A DNA stretch of 64,000 bases from positions 1 through 64,000 of the forward strand of contig CACOMD010000004.1 in the NCBI GenBank assembly GCA_902628235.1, read 5' to 3'. This document shows positions 7,518-16,470 of this stretch, piece by piece. The number at the start of each line of letters is the position of its first letter. The stretch's first letter is position 1. Source of the stretch: an uncultured Prochlorococcus sp. GTDB taxonomy: Bacteria > Cyanobacteriota > Cyanobacteriia > PCC-6307 > Cyanobiaceae. Under the pieces are notes generated by a model that was given only the letters and a program-made list of their open reading frames with translations, searched no databases and was not told the DNA's origin. The position numbers and the translations under genes are program-made.

Positions 7518-8249
7518 ATGACAAGCACAGAATTAAAAAATCTTCTATCAAATTTGGCTTATGAGTTTCATTTTAAAAATTCGACAAAGAATAAACTCAT
7601 AGCTTTTGTAGGTTTGTTAGGAGATTTTGATAGTTTTGAATATGCTATTAACCTTAAAAAATTTGCAATAACAAATAGTATGGAAAATTTAGATATTTTT
7701 TTTATTGCTATAGGCAATAAAAAAGGTAGAGAAAAATTCTGTAAATATACAGGTTTTTCAGAAAAGAATATAAAAGTTGTTAATGACAATCAATTACATA
7801 ATCTTGTAGGAGCCTCAAAAGGTTTAGACATTGGATTAGGAGGTTGGATTAATATGACTCTTATGCTTATGGGAATTGGATCTTCAAAAACCATATTAGA
7901 AGTTATTAGAGGATATACAGGAGATAAAGGCGCGGATCAAATTTATGATGATAATGATAATATTAATTTATTTAATGTTTTTAAATTTTCAGGAAAATTA
8001 TTTGGAAAGCCATTTGGGAAAGGTTATCTAAGACCATTTGAATTAGCTACATTTAGATTAAATAATATGATTGAAATATTTAAAAATTGGGGAGATTATA
8101 TGATTAATACGAAGTATTTACCTCAAAGATCATGTACTTTTATCTTGGATCAGAATAATAACGTGATATACAAATATTTTTCCAAAGATATACTTAATTA
8201 TTCTAAAAATATGAAAGCGCCTTTAGATTTTTTAAATCAATATATATAG
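7518..8249 (+). CDS. Peroxiredoxin-like (AhpC/TSA type 2) protein
   Basis: A 243-residue protein with a thioredoxin-like fold of the AhpC/TSA-2 (PRXL2-like) group. It shows KNKLIAFVGLLGDFDSFEYA early, a Rossmann-like strand IFFIAIGNKKGREKFCKYTGF around residues 60-80, and the C-terminal signature QRSCTFILDQNNNVIYKYFSKDIL found in this family. A classical CxxC or peroxidatic TxxC motif is not evident; cysteines are in KFCKY and RSCTF. Role in redox protection is family inference. The ATG at 7518 is divergent from flavodoxin, and the SemiSWEET gene follows after 2 bp, so the two are likely one operon. Confidence 0.7.
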   Translation: MTSTELKNLLSNLAYEFHFKNSTKNKLIAFVGLLGDFDSFEYAINLKKFAITNSMENLDIFFIAIGNKKGREKFCKYTGFSEKNIKVVNDNQLHNLVGASKGLDIGLGGWINMTLMLMGIGSSKTILEVIRGYTGDKGADQIYDDNDNINLFNVFKFSGKLFGKPFGKGYLRPFELATFRLNNMIEIFKNWGDYMINTKYLPQRSCTFILDQNNNVIYKYFSKDILNYSKNMKAPLDFLNQYI

Positions 8250-8251
8250 TT

Positions 8252-8518
8252 ATGATTATTTTTAATGTTGAGTTCTTTGGATATTTTGCAGCAATATTAA
8301 CTACATTAGCTTTTTTACCCCAGCTAATAAAAACTCTTAAAACAAAAAAGGCAGAAGACGTTTCCTTAATAACATTAATAATGTTTTTAACAGGTGTACT
8401 TTCTTGGATTATTTATGGATACAAAATCTCATCAACACCAATTTTAATTGCAAATATTACTACCTTTATCTTGAATTTACTTATTTTAATTTTTAAAATT
8501 ACTTTTTCAAAAAAGTAA
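8252..8518 (+). CDS. SemiSWEET/PQ-loop family small transporter
   Basis: An 88-residue membrane protein with three helices, at about 5-24, 38-56 and 62-82. FLPQLIKTLKTKKAEDVSL in the first helix and loop is the PQ-loop signature, and SWIIYGYKI follows in helix 2. The size and three-helix layout fit bacterial SemiSWEETs, which dimerise to move small sugars or other solutes across the plasma membrane. Substrate unknown. Starts 2 bp after the peroxiredoxin-like gene. Confidence 0.88.
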   Translation: MIIFNVEFFGYFAAILTTLAFLPQLIKTLKTKKAEDVSLITLIMFLTGVLSWIIYGYKISSTPILIANITTFILNLLILIFKITFSKK

Positions 8519-8615
8519 ACTTTTTTATTTTATTGATAAATACATTTGTATAAATTTTATTCAACAAAATGAAAGATATAAATTATTATCAAAGTTAAGT
8601 TAAGGAAAATGTTTT

Positions 8616-8840
8616 TTGAAAACTACAAAATGCTGGGTTTGGTTTAGAGGAAATTTAAATGCTAATGGTTATTGGAAAGAAGGCTTTACTTGTACCTTTG
8701 ATGAAAAACCAGGGATTTTGATTGAAAGCCCAGCTTATGTCACGTGTAGAGTTCCAAATTGGAGAGTAGTAACCTCTGAGCCAGAGGACTTTTCAAAAAG
8801 TCCAAACATTCCAGAAAATGCTATTTGGAAATTAATTTAA
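8616..8840 (+). CDS. Conserved small hypothetical protein
   Basis: A 74-residue soluble, Trp-rich protein beginning MKTTKCWVWFRGNLNANGYW and ending NIPENAIWKLI. The start is TTG at 8616, with TAAGGAAA about 10 bases upstream as ribosome-binding site; the ATG at 8609 is out of frame. The motif PAYVTCRVPNWRVVTSEPEDF looks beta-rich. I do not recognise a family beyond small conserved picocyanobacterial proteins. Confidence 0.55.
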   Translation: MKTTKCWVWFRGNLNANGYWKEGFTCTFDEKPGILIESPAYVTCRVPNWRVVTSEPEDFSKSPNIPENAIWKLI

Positions 8841-9034
8841 CATTTCTAAAATTTAAAATTTAACAATTCATCTAATATAGTAAAAATCTAGTTATTAAAA
8901 TTAGGCCTATTAATAAGCTATTTATCGATATTATTCCATTTTTAATATTAGGCTTTTTTATTGGAAAAGCTAAACCTTTAGCCTCTGAAAAAATATCTAT
9001 AAGTTTAATTAGATATGGTATCCCAATTAGTGTA

Positions 9035-9814
9035 ATGGGCTTACTATTAAAGGCTGGAATAAACTTTGATTTAATTAATTCAGCCCTATTAGCTTTTGTT
9101 ACGATTACATTATTTATATTTTTTATTAATTACATATCGAAAATTAAAAAATTATTTCCAAATTATTCGTTGCAATTAGCAGGCCTAATTGGCAACACAT
9201 CTTTTTTAGGTATTCCTATTGCGATTGCACTTTTACCAACAGACACTATCAATTTTACAATTGGATTTGATCTTGGCACAACTATGTTTTCGTGGATATT
9301 TGGTCCGACTTTATTAAAAGAAACAAATATTAATCACTTTATATTGAATTGGAGAAAACTTATATCTTCTATTTTAAATAGTCCGGCTTCAAGGGGAATA
9401 ATTGGTGTAATAGTTATATATTTATTTGGTTTAGAGAATATCTTAGAAGATTTTCTTTGGATTCCTGCAAGGATTGTTATTTATATAGCTATTGTTGTTG
9501 TTGGTGCAAGGCTAGGAATAATTACCAAAAGTAAAAATATACGAATTCCCTTTAAAGAGAATATTAAATATTCATCTCTTTTAAAACTTTTTATTTTACC
9601 TTTTTTTATTTATGTTTTTTGTAAAATTTTAAATTTCAATGGAACTGATACCACAGCATTAGTTTTACAAGCAGGTACTCCAAGCGCAATATCAACAATA
9701 TTACTCGCAGAAGCTTATAAAAAGCAAAATGATCTTGCTGCTAAAGCTTTTTTTACAACTACAATTTTATCTACAGCTACAATTCCCTTTATATTTTTCC
9801 TCATGAATTTATAA
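9035..9814 (+). CDS. AEC (auxin efflux carrier) family permease, start uncertain
   Basis: From the first ATG the product is 259 residues with about eight membrane helices and the AEC-family segments LAGLIGNTSFLGIPIAIALLP and LVLQAGTPSAISTILLAEAYKKQ. The open frame continues upstream to about 8876 and encodes FIDIIPFLILGFFIGKAKPLAS, which is the expected first helix of AEC proteins, plus a further segment up to VMG. No ATG, GTG or TTG exists in that upstream stretch. The true start may be a rare codon such as ATT at 8894 or 8906; otherwise the gene has lost its start and makes a shortened protein. AEC members export organic acids, amino acids or auxin-like compounds; substrate unknown here. 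Confidence 0.8.
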   Translation: MGLLLKAGINFDLINSALLAFVTITLFIFFINYISKIKKLFPNYSLQLAGLIGNTSFLGIPIAIALLPTDTINFTIGFDLGTTMFSWIFGPTLLKETNINHFILNWRKLISSILNSPASRGIIGVIVIYLFGLENILEDFLWIPARIVIYIAIVVVGARLGIITKSKNIRIPFKENIKYSSLLKLFILPFFIYVFCKILNFNGTDTTALVLQAGTPSAISTILLAEAYKKQNDLAAKAFFTTTILSTATIPFIFFLMNL

Positions 9815-9902
9815 ATGTTAATTTTTTGAAGAAGAATGCATGAAATATTTAAATTGTAAACAATAGGTGCAGAAATCCACATAATGTCTTAAGATTTTCT
9901 TT

Positions 9903-10154
9903 ATGAAGTCAATTAATCCTCAAAATGAATACGTTCCACTAAGGATTAATCTTTCTTTAAGGAGAGATACTATAAGGCTTATTTCGCAAATGGCAAATGA
10001 TATGGGTATAAGTTTTGATGAAGTTTTAAGTTTTTTGGCCGAGGATTCAGTTATAGATTTAGAAATAGATGAAGATTTAAGAGGCATCAGAATACCTAGT
10101 AGTTGTAGCATTGAAGATTTAAAATATATAATTGAGAGAAGAAAAAATTCCTAA
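9903..10154 (+). CDS. Small hypothetical protein, possibly ribbon-helix-helix
   Basis: An 83-residue soluble protein. The N-terminal part VPLRINLSLRRDTIRLISQMANDMGISFDEVLSFLAEDS reads as a short strand followed by two helices, like a ribbon-helix-helix DNA-binding fold. The rest is acidic (IDLEIDEDLRGI) with a terminal helix. A role in transcription is only a structural guess. Its TAA shares bases with the TAG of the convergent GT39 gene (4-bp tail overlap, CTAA). Confidence 0.6.
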   Translation: MKSINPQNEYVPLRINLSLRRDTIRLISQMANDMGISFDEVLSFLAEDSVIDLEIDEDLRGIRIPSSCSIEDLKYIIERRKNS

Positions 10155-11971
10155 AATATTTCATATTTTTTAATTCTCCATGTAGGTTGTATTCCAAGTT
10201 CTTTGAATTTCTTTGCAGAAAAATTTAAATCTCTCCTTTTAATCCTCACTAAACTATATATTCCAAATGTTCCGAGCTTTTGAGAATTGATTTCTATCCA
10301 ATGCTTTTCTTCTTTTGAGTATTTATCAATTACTACCAAAAAACTATCCGATTGGTAGTTTGGCTGATCTAACTCATTACTTCTCTTTCCAAATTTAAAT
10401 CTCTCAGATAAATTTACTAACCCAGAAGGAGAACTTGATTCATAAAAAACTATTTGTTTTGAATAAAAATGCAACGAAGGTTTTCTTATACCAATCATAG
10501 CTATTGGTTCACTCTCAGATCTTACATTAATAATTTTTTTAGAAATATTTCTTAGTGGGGCCTGCCTGAGATTATCAGCTAATTTTCTTATAGGTGACAT
10601 TATAAAAAATTGGCCAATAAAGAAAAATATTTGAATGAAAATTAAAGATTTTGGAAAAAATTTAAATATAAACACTGTTGATAATACTGATAGAAAAGTG
10701 AAGAAAAACTTAGATTTAAGAATCAACCCAGATATTTTTATTTGATTAGCAAGATCAGGCATTTCAGGATCATTTATTAAAACCAACCAACTATCAGAGA
10801 AATAGAAAGCGATAGAAAATCCAAAAAATATCAAAGTTGTTACGAGCCAAATTAAAGATTTATCCCTTTTTTTTAAATTTAAAACTTGTTCACTTCTACT
10901 AATTAAAATCGAAGCTGCCGGTATTGCAGGGATCCAATAGCTAGGAAGCTTGGTAGCTGAAAAACTAAAAAATAAAAATACAGAAGTTAGCCAGCATAGG
11001 GAAAATATATATATATTGTTTGTACTTTCCGATCTATTTTCAAATTTATAAATTAATTCTTTTAAGGTTTCAACTATGCCATAGATTAAGAAAATAGAAA
11101 ATGGTAAAGAAGCTAAAACCATAATGAATATGTAAAACCACCAAGGCTCAGAGTGATTATTAACTACGGAAGTATATCTTTGTAGATTGTGGTAACCAAA
11201 AAAACTATCAAAAAAAACATTACCTTTTTGAACTAGCTGTATAAGATACCATGGTGAACTTATTAAGAAAGTAATCAAAATACCTTTTAAAGGGTTTATT
11301 TTTAAAAACAAATTTTTCCAGTTTTTATGAGTTAAGAAATAGGAAAATAATGTAGCAAATATTATTACAAAGGCCACTGGTCCTTTAGTTAAAATTGCAA
11401 ATGCTAAAAACAACCAAGGGCTAACACAAAGACTTTTATCTTCGCTAGATATTTTTCTCCAAAAAGAAAGAAGACTTGCTCCCAAAGTAGCGCATAAAAG
11501 AGAATCACTTACCGCTGTTCTACTCCAAATTATAATTAATGGAGACAACAAAAAACTTAGTGAGGCAATTAGTGCTAGTAGGATATTATCCTTTGATTTC
11601 TTATTTGAGCAAAATATAGTATCAGCAATCATCATCATCAAAAATAAGGCCGATAGGGCTGAAGGGAGTCTTGCGGATAAAGACCCTAATTTATCCCAAC
11701 TTTCATTTAATGGGATCGAGTAAAATACCGCCATCAACCAGTAGTAAAAAGGTGGCTTATCAAAACGTAAAATTCCATTAACTTTTGGAGTTAGCCAATT
11801 TCCAGACTGACTCATAGCTCTTCCAGCAGATGCAAAAAGAGGAGGAGTTTCATCAACAAGACCTGTGGAACCCAACCCTAATAGAAGAAGAAAGAATCCA
11901 AAAATAAAAACTATTAAAAGGGTTAAAAACCTCTTATTACTAAAAATATTTATCATAATTTTTCTAATCAT
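10151..11971 (-). CDS. GT39/ArnT-like membrane glycosyltransferase
   Basis: A 606-residue integral membrane glycosyltransferase of the ArnT/PMT superfamily, which moves a sugar from a polyprenyl phosphate donor onto lipid A, glycan or protein at the outer face of the plasma membrane. The catalytic first periplasmic loop is seen as DETPPLFASAGRAMSQSGNWLTP followed by RFDKPPFYYWLMAVFY. About eleven to twelve further hydrophobic helices follow, then a soluble C-terminal domain from about residue 465 (SEPIAMIGIRKPSLHFYSKQIVFYE). Length is normal. Its start overlaps the stop of the upstream GT4 gene by 4 bp, so the pair is translationally coupled and probably modifies the same envelope glycan. Confidence 0.88.
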   Translation of the reverse strand: MIRKIMINIFSNKRFLTLLIVFIFGFFLLLLGLGSTGLVDETPPLFASAGRAMSQSGNWLTPKVNGILRFDKPPFYYWLMAVFYSIPLNESWDKLGSLSARLPSALSALFLMMMIADTIFCSNKKSKDNILLALIASLSFLLSPLIIIWSRTAVSDSLLCATLGASLLSFWRKISSEDKSLCVSPWLFLAFAILTKGPVAFVIIFATLFSYFLTHKNWKNLFLKINPLKGILITFLISSPWYLIQLVQKGNVFFDSFFGYHNLQRYTSVVNNHSEPWWFYIFIMVLASLPFSIFLIYGIVETLKELIYKFENRSESTNNIYIFSLCWLTSVFLFFSFSATKLPSYWIPAIPAASILISRSEQVLNLKKRDKSLIWLVTTLIFFGFSIAFYFSDSWLVLINDPEMPDLANQIKISGLILKSKFFFTFLSVLSTVFIFKFFPKSLIFIQIFFFIGQFFIMSPIRKLADNLRQAPLRNISKKIINVRSESEPIAMIGIRKPSLHFYSKQIVFYESSSPSGLVNLSERFKFGKRSNELDQPNYQSDSFLVVIDKYSKEEKHWIEINSQKLGTFGIYSLVRIKRRDLNFSAKKFKELGIQPTWRIKKYEIF

Positions 11972-13044
11972 TTATATTCTTTAATAACTCTTTTGAGCCA
12001 ACTAACAACCTTCTGAGCAAAAATATCTGAAGATGCATTATTTTCAACCCACTCTCTACACTTACTCCGATTTATATTACTAATCTTTTTTAAATAAAAG
12101 AGCAGACTTTCTTTGTCATCAGCTTTTACTAAGAAACCAGTTTTTCCATGCTGAATAATTTCTCCGGGACCGCCTCTTTTATATGCAACAACAGGAACAC
12201 CACATGCCATTGCTTCAACTACTACATTCCCATAAGCTTCATTCCACTTTGGAGTGTTTATTAAAGCTCTACACTTTCCCAATTGCTCCTGTAATTCATT
12301 AGTTTGTAGATAACCTTTCCAGCATATATGCCCAGAAGGATAGGATTCTATAATGCTAGATGCATAATCCTTATCTTCAATAAAACCCCATACGTTAAGT
12401 TTTTCACCAATCTCACTAGCCACATAAGCAGCATCTTCAAGACCTTTTTCAGGTGCGACCCTGCCCACCCATGCCAAAGGCCCATCTTTTTTTTCCTGAA
12501 AAGTATATCTTGATAGTTCAAAGCCATTTCCAAGGATTATAGGTTCTTTTATAAAGGGATAATCAGCTGCCTGTGCTTTACTATGAAATGCAAAATTAAA
12601 GGGATAGCTCGAATAAACCTTCGAAATTATATTTCTTATCTCCAGACTTTCATCACCCATACTGATGAGATGTAAAATAGGATAATCGACTTCTAAAGTT
12701 TTACAAATAGGTTGTAAATCATAAGCTAAATTTATAATTGCATCGCAATCTTTCATTAAAGAAAGAGCTTTTTCAAGCATTATATTAACGATAGATCCTC
12801 CTGAAATTTTTGTTTTAGTATAATAATCTTGATGTTGCCAACTATTTTGTTCATGACCTTCAACAGTGAACAATTTAGCAGAACTACAGCTTTCACTTAA
12901 CTTTGAATTATTAGGGGCAACTATATTAATCGAATGATTTTGTTTTAATAATCCACTGACTAAAGAATTAAGAGTTAATTCAACGCCTCCTCCTTTACCA
13001 CTTCCTAAAAAGCCAATAGGAGTACTTATTATTGTTAATCGCAT
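11968..13044 (-). CDS. Family 4 glycosyltransferase
   Basis: A 358-residue GT-B-fold glycosyltransferase. The N-terminal acceptor half has GFLGSGKGGGVELTLNSLVSGLL; the C-terminal donor half has LAWVGRVAPEKGLEDAAYVASEIG and NTPKWNEAYGNVVVEAMACGVPVVAYKRGGPGEII. The E-x7-E pair (in EAYGNVVVEA) is the GT4 donor-site signature. It is likely cytoplasmic or membrane-peripheral and transfers a sugar from a nucleotide donor. It overlaps the GT39 gene downstream by 4 bp (ATGA). This pair lies outside the big island, so it may serve a more general envelope glycolipid. Confidence 0.92.
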   Translation of the reverse strand: MRLTIISTPIGFLGSGKGGGVELTLNSLVSGLLKQNHSINIVAPNNSKLSESCSSAKLFTVEGHEQNSWQHQDYYTKTKISGGSIVNIMLEKALSLMKDCDAIINLAYDLQPICKTLEVDYPILHLISMGDESLEIRNIISKVYSSYPFNFAFHSKAQAADYPFIKEPIILGNGFELSRYTFQEKKDGPLAWVGRVAPEKGLEDAAYVASEIGEKLNVWGFIEDKDYASSIIESYPSGHICWKGYLQTNELQEQLGKCRALINTPKWNEAYGNVVVEAMACGVPVVAYKRGGPGEIIQHGKTGFLVKADDKESLLFYLKKISNINRSKCREWVENNASSDIFAQKVVSWLKRVIKEYK

Positions 13045-13074
13045 CCTAACTAGTTATTGAAATATTTATAACAT

Positions 13075-14019
13075 TTAGATTTTACTCTCGCTATTATTTA
13101 ATTCCCATAAAGATTTCCTCTGGCTGACAAAAAACACTGAAACCAGGACAAAAGCCACACCGACCCACTGAAGAACTGTTAATCTTTCATTTAGCCAAAT
13201 TCCTCCACTTAGTAAAGCAAATACAGGAGTTAAAAAAGCAAGGGTACTAAATCCAGTAATTTCTTTGTTATTTGCAAAATAAAAGAACAATCCATATGCG
13301 ACAGCACTTCCAAAGATACTTGCAAAGGACATTAAACCCCAATCGGTAAATGACCAGTTCGGTAATGATTGAAAATTTGTATCAAGAAAATATTTAAAAA
13401 TTAAAGGTAAACTACCAAAAACCATATGCCAGCCCGTAACCGAAATAGGATCACTTTTTGTACAGGTTAGTCTTATTAGGATTGTACCAAGAGCCATTGA
13501 TAATGCTGCCGCCAACATCCAAGCTTCTCCAACATTAAAGTTTATATCTCCTAAATTTGTATCTGACATTAACCACCATTTTTCTAAAAATTCTTGTGGG
13601 AATCCAAGAAAAATTATTCCACCAAGACCAAACATTAGGCCTAACCATCCAATAGGGTTTATTAAGTTTCCAAAAATTGCTCTTGCGAGAAGAGCCACCA
13701 ATAATGGTTGTGAATCTATTAAAACAGATCCTAATCCAGCTCCAGTTTCAGATATTCCATAAGTTAAAAATAATTGAAAAAATGTCGCATCAACAATTGT
13801 AAAAACGATAAACCACTTCAAATCGCACCTATAAATTTTCAAATCTCTTTTGAGTAAATATGTTGTAATCAGGACAAGAATCCCCGCAGGTAATAATCTT
13901 AAAAATGCTACAAATTCTGGGCCACCAGTTGATACTAGGGGAGTCATCGCAGCCATTGAGGTTCCCCAAAGAGCAAAAGGAAGTATCATTAAAAACCAAT
14001 TTAAAATTAAATTCATCAA
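13075..14019 (-). CDS. EamA/DMT family permease
   Basis: A 314-residue membrane protein with ten helices in two EamA repeats. The first repeat starts LNWFLMILPFALWGTSMAAMTPL and the second starts GEAWMLAAALSMALGTILIRLT; the end, FLTPVFALLSGGIWLNERLTVLQWVGVAFVLVSVFFV, is the standard EamA C-terminus. Members of the drug/metabolite transporter superfamily export amino acids, metabolites or drugs; the substrate cannot be read. The start ATG is 55 bp from the divergent sppA gene. Confidence 0.93.
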   Translation of the reverse strand: MMNLILNWFLMILPFALWGTSMAAMTPLVSTGGPEFVAFLRLLPAGILVLITTYLLKRDLKIYRCDLKWFIVFTIVDATFFQLFLTYGISETGAGLGSVLIDSQPLLVALLARAIFGNLINPIGWLGLMFGLGGIIFLGFPQEFLEKWWLMSDTNLGDINFNVGEAWMLAAALSMALGTILIRLTCTKSDPISVTGWHMVFGSLPLIFKYFLDTNFQSLPNWSFTDWGLMSFASIFGSAVAYGLFFYFANNKEITGFSTLAFLTPVFALLSGGIWLNERLTVLQWVGVAFVLVSVFFVSQRKSLWELNNSESKI

Positions 14020-14073
14020 ATCTACTGATAATCTTTTTATTGTTATTTAAGATTAATAATAAAAACAAAAAAA

Positions 14074-14883
14074 ATGATTTGGCCTTTTAGAAGAAAATCC
14101 AAAAAAAGGATTGCTCGTATTGTAATAGAAGAACCTATTACAAGTTCAACAAGAATCTCTACTCTTAAAGCTCTTAAACAGGTAGAGGAGAGGGAGTTTC
14201 CAGGACTTATTTTAAGAATTGATAGCCCTGGAGGTACTGTTGGAGATAGTCAAGAAATCTATTCCGCAATTAACAGACTTAAATCAAAAGGATGTAAAGT
14301 CATAGCTAGTTTCGGAAATATCTCTGCCTCTGGTGGAGTTTATATAGGAGTTGCAGCCGATAAAATAGTTGCCAATCCTGGAACAATCACAGGTTCAATA
14401 GGGGTAATAATAAGAGGAAATAATATTTCTGAATTGTTGAGTAAAATTGGTATTAAATTTGAAACTGTTAAAAGTGGTCTTTTTAAAGATATCCTTTCAC
14501 CTGACAAGCCTCTTAGCGAAGAAGGAAGAGCTTTACTTCAAAACTTAATTGATGAAAGTTATGAACAATTCACAAATGCTGTATCTTTAGGAAGAAAAAT
14601 TCCAATTGAGGATGTAAAAAAGTTTGCCGATGGAAGAATCTTCACAGGTTCCCAAGCTAAAGAATTAGGTTTGGTTGATGAAATTGGTGATGAATACAAG
14701 GCAAGAGAGATTGCAGCTGAAATGACCAATACAGATTTAAAAATTGAGCCCCTCACAATTGGTAAAAAAAAGAAAAAAATACTTGGACTTTTACCAGGAA
14801 GTGAACTTACTGAAAAATTAATAAATCTTCTTAACTTTGAAATTGATACAATCAATAAATTACTTTGGCTTTATAAACCATAA
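14074..14883 (+). CDS. sppA: Signal peptide peptidase SppA, short form
   Basis: A 269-residue protease IV-type serine protease with a Ser-Lys dyad. The nucleophile is Ser86 in GNISASGGVY and the general base is probably Lys133 in ETVKSGLFKDI. RIDSPGGTVGDSQEIYSAI and PGTITGSIGVI are further family signatures. Length fits the single-domain form of Gram-positive bacteria and cyanobacteria rather than the doubled E. coli enzyme. The N-terminus MIWPFRRKSKK is basic and has no clear membrane anchor. The family degrades cleaved signal peptides, and in cyanobacteria has been tied to antenna turnover under light stress. It is followed after 9 bp by the chorismate mutase gene. Confidence 0.93.
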   Translation: MIWPFRRKSKKRIARIVIEEPITSSTRISTLKALKQVEEREFPGLILRIDSPGGTVGDSQEIYSAINRLKSKGCKVIASFGNISASGGVYIGVAADKIVANPGTITGSIGVIIRGNNISELLSKIGIKFETVKSGLFKDILSPDKPLSEEGRALLQNLIDESYEQFTNAVSLGRKIPIEDVKKFADGRIFTGSQAKELGLVDEIGDEYKAREIAAEMTNTDLKIEPLTIGKKKKKILGLLPGSELTEKLINLLNFEIDTINKLLWLYKP

Positions 14884-14892
14884 AATAAAGGC

Positions 14893-15276
14893 ATGAGTGA
14901 AAATAGAAATTCTAATTTTAAATTATCTGCAATTAGAGGCGCCACTACCTCTGATGGGAATACTGATATTTACATCAAAGATGCAGTAGTTGAACTTATT
15001 CAGGAATTCATTACACAAAATGAACTAAAAAAGGAAAATATTATTTCAATTACTTTTACAGTTACAAATGATTTGAATGCATGCTTTCCCGCTGCAATCG
15101 CAAGGAGACATTTCAATTTAGATTCAATTGCGTTTTTAGATTGTCAACAAATGATGGTTCCGAATGATATAAATTTTTGCATTAGAATGTTGGCCTTAGT
15201 TAACCTAAAATCACACAGAAAACCTATTCATCCTTATTTAAAAGGATCTTCTAAATTAAGACCTGACAGATGCTAA
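14893..15276 (+). CDS. aroH: Chorismate mutase, AroH type
   Basis: A 127-residue monofunctional chorismate mutase of the AroH trimeric class, converting chorismate to prephenate for Phe/Tyr synthesis. IRGATTS (Arg15, equal to Arg7 of Bacillus AroH), FTVTNDLNACFPA, NFCIRML (Arg98, equal to Arg90), and IHPYLKGSSKLRPD (Tyr115, equal to Tyr108) are visible. The loop that carries the catalytic Glu78 in Bacillus AroH reads CQQMMV at 84-89, one residue shorter and without Glu. This may be a cyanobacterial variant in which Gln or another group takes that role. The start ATG follows sppA by 9 bp, so both are likely co-transcribed. Confidence 0.9.
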   Translation: MSENRNSNFKLSAIRGATTSDGNTDIYIKDAVVELIQEFITQNELKKENIISITFTVTNDLNACFPAAIARRHFNLDSIAFLDCQQMMVPNDINFCIRMLALVNLKSHRKPIHPYLKGSSKLRPDRC

Positions 15277-15322
15277 TCTAATCATTAATAATCAATTTAA
15301 CTCCTTTTAAAGATTTAAATAA

Positions 15323-15895
15323 ATGAATTTCTCAATAAAAATTTTTAATAAAAAATCATTATTAAAAGCTATTTTATTTTTACCTCTTTTAATTCCTTTA
15401 ATTCCTGATCAAATAGATTCAGCAAAAGCTGGTCTAGAATTTCAATGGGATTCAAACAGTGAATATAAAAAGCTAAGGTGGTATCAAACAAATCCGAGAA
15501 AATTAGGTAAGAATAAAATATTCTTTTTTTATAGGCCTAGTGATAGAAAAACTGGCCTGCTTACACTTAACATCAAAATACCTAAAAACTTTAAATCAAC
15601 GTTAAAAATAAAAAATATTAGTTTGTGCAGAGTAAATATTGGTGGTTTTAATTCTAAGACAAAATGTCTTGAAAATATACCAGCTGACATTGAAATAATG
15701 AAAGAAACTAAAAAAGTCGAAATTTATCCTATTTCTCCATTACCTCTTAACAAAGAATCATATGCTGTAGTTTTTAAAGTATCTAATCCTCAAAAATCTG
15801 GACTTTATCAATTTCATACTTTTGGCAAATCATCAGGGGCAATACCAGTCGCAAGCTATTTAGGGAGTTGGACTGTAAAAATAGATCAGCTATAA
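15323..15895 (+). CDS. DUF2808 family exported protein
   Basis: A 190-residue exported protein with a Sec signal peptide (basic start, hydrophobic AILFLPLLIPLIP, probable cleavage after SAKA near residue 37). The mature part begins GLEFQWDSNSEYKKLRWYQT and is beta-rich, with ISLCRVNIGGF, ENIPADIEI and a C-terminal SGAIPVASYLGSWTVKI. This fits DUF2808, a cyanobacterial periplasmic family of unknown function. It is followed by rpmH after 42 bp. Confidence 0.75.
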   Translation: MNFSIKIFNKKSLLKAILFLPLLIPLIPDQIDSAKAGLEFQWDSNSEYKKLRWYQTNPRKLGKNKIFFFYRPSDRKTGLLTLNIKIPKNFKSTLKIKNISLCRVNIGGFNSKTKCLENIPADIEIMKETKKVEIYPISPLPLNKESYAVVFKVSNPQKSGLYQFHTFGKSSGAIPVASYLGSWTVKIDQL

Positions 15896-15937
15896 AGTCT
15901 CCATTTAATGTTAGATTAGTAAAAATATCTGAAACAA

Positions 15938-16075
15938 ATGACCAAAAGAACTTTAGGGGGAACATCAAGGAAAAGGAAGCGCGTATCAGGTTTTAGAGTT
16001 AGAATGCGTTCTCATACTGGCAGAAGAGTTATAAGAAGCCGAAGGAAAAGGGGTAGAGAAAGAATTGCGGTTTAA
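15938..16075 (+). CDS. rpmH: 50S ribosomal protein L34
   Basis: A 45-residue very basic protein, [20 protein letters not shown] followed by [20 protein letters not shown], which is unmistakable L34 in full length. It sits directly upstream of rnpA (8 bp gap), the usual bacterial order. Unlike many bacteria there is no dnaA or visible origin next to it. Small ribosomal protein of the large subunit. Confidence 0.97.
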   Translation: MTKRTLGGTSRKRKRVSGFRVRMRSHTGRRVIRSRRKRGRERIAV

Positions 16076-16083
16076 TTACCCCT

Positions 16084-16470
16084 ATGGCTTTACCAAAACA
16101 ATTACGACTAAAAGGTCATAGAGCATTTAAATATATTTACAAAAATTCAAATAAGTACTATGGCAAATTTATGGATTTAAGAATTGCAAAATCTTGTCCA
16201 AATATACTCTTAACTCATAAAAATATCGCTTTTACTAATAATTTTAAATTAGCAATATCTGTAAGCAAAAAATTTTCTAAAAGGTCTGTAGTCAGAAATA
16301 GAATCCGTAGAATATTACAGGATGATTTCTTAAGAAATTTTAAAAAAGAATATAACCACATTCCTTATTGGGTACTTGTTAACCTAAAGAGTGGTAGTTT
16401 CTGTAATTTCGAAACTGAACTACTAAATGAATTTCAAACTCTATTCTTTAAAACTGGTTTACTGAAATGA
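16084..16470 (+). CDS. rnpA: Ribonuclease P protein component
   Basis: A 128-residue basic protein that binds RNase P RNA and helps 5' processing of tRNA precursors. The family signature is KLAISVSKKFSKRSVVRNRIRRILQDDFL (about 59-87), with an N-terminal LRLKGHRAFKYIYKNSNKYYGKF. Length is typical. The rnpB RNA is not in this window. The downstream PH-domain gene overlaps it by 4 bp (ATGA). Confidence 0.96.
   Translation: MALPKQLRLKGHRAFKYIYKNSNKYYGKFMDLRIAKSCPNILLTHKNIAFTNNFKLAISVSKKFSKRSVVRNRIRRILQDDFLRNFKKEYNHIPYWVLVNLKSGSFCNFETELLNEFQTLFFKTGLLK

Noticed and set aside
13829-14090. Several overlapping small frames around the DMT permease and sppA starts
   Set aside because: They lie inside or across the ends of two well-supported genes and have no recognisable features or ribosome-binding sites.
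15896-16083. Replication origin beside rpmH-rnpA
   Set aside because: No dnaA gene or DnaA-box cluster is seen; in cyanobacteria rpmH-rnpA is often not linked to the origin.
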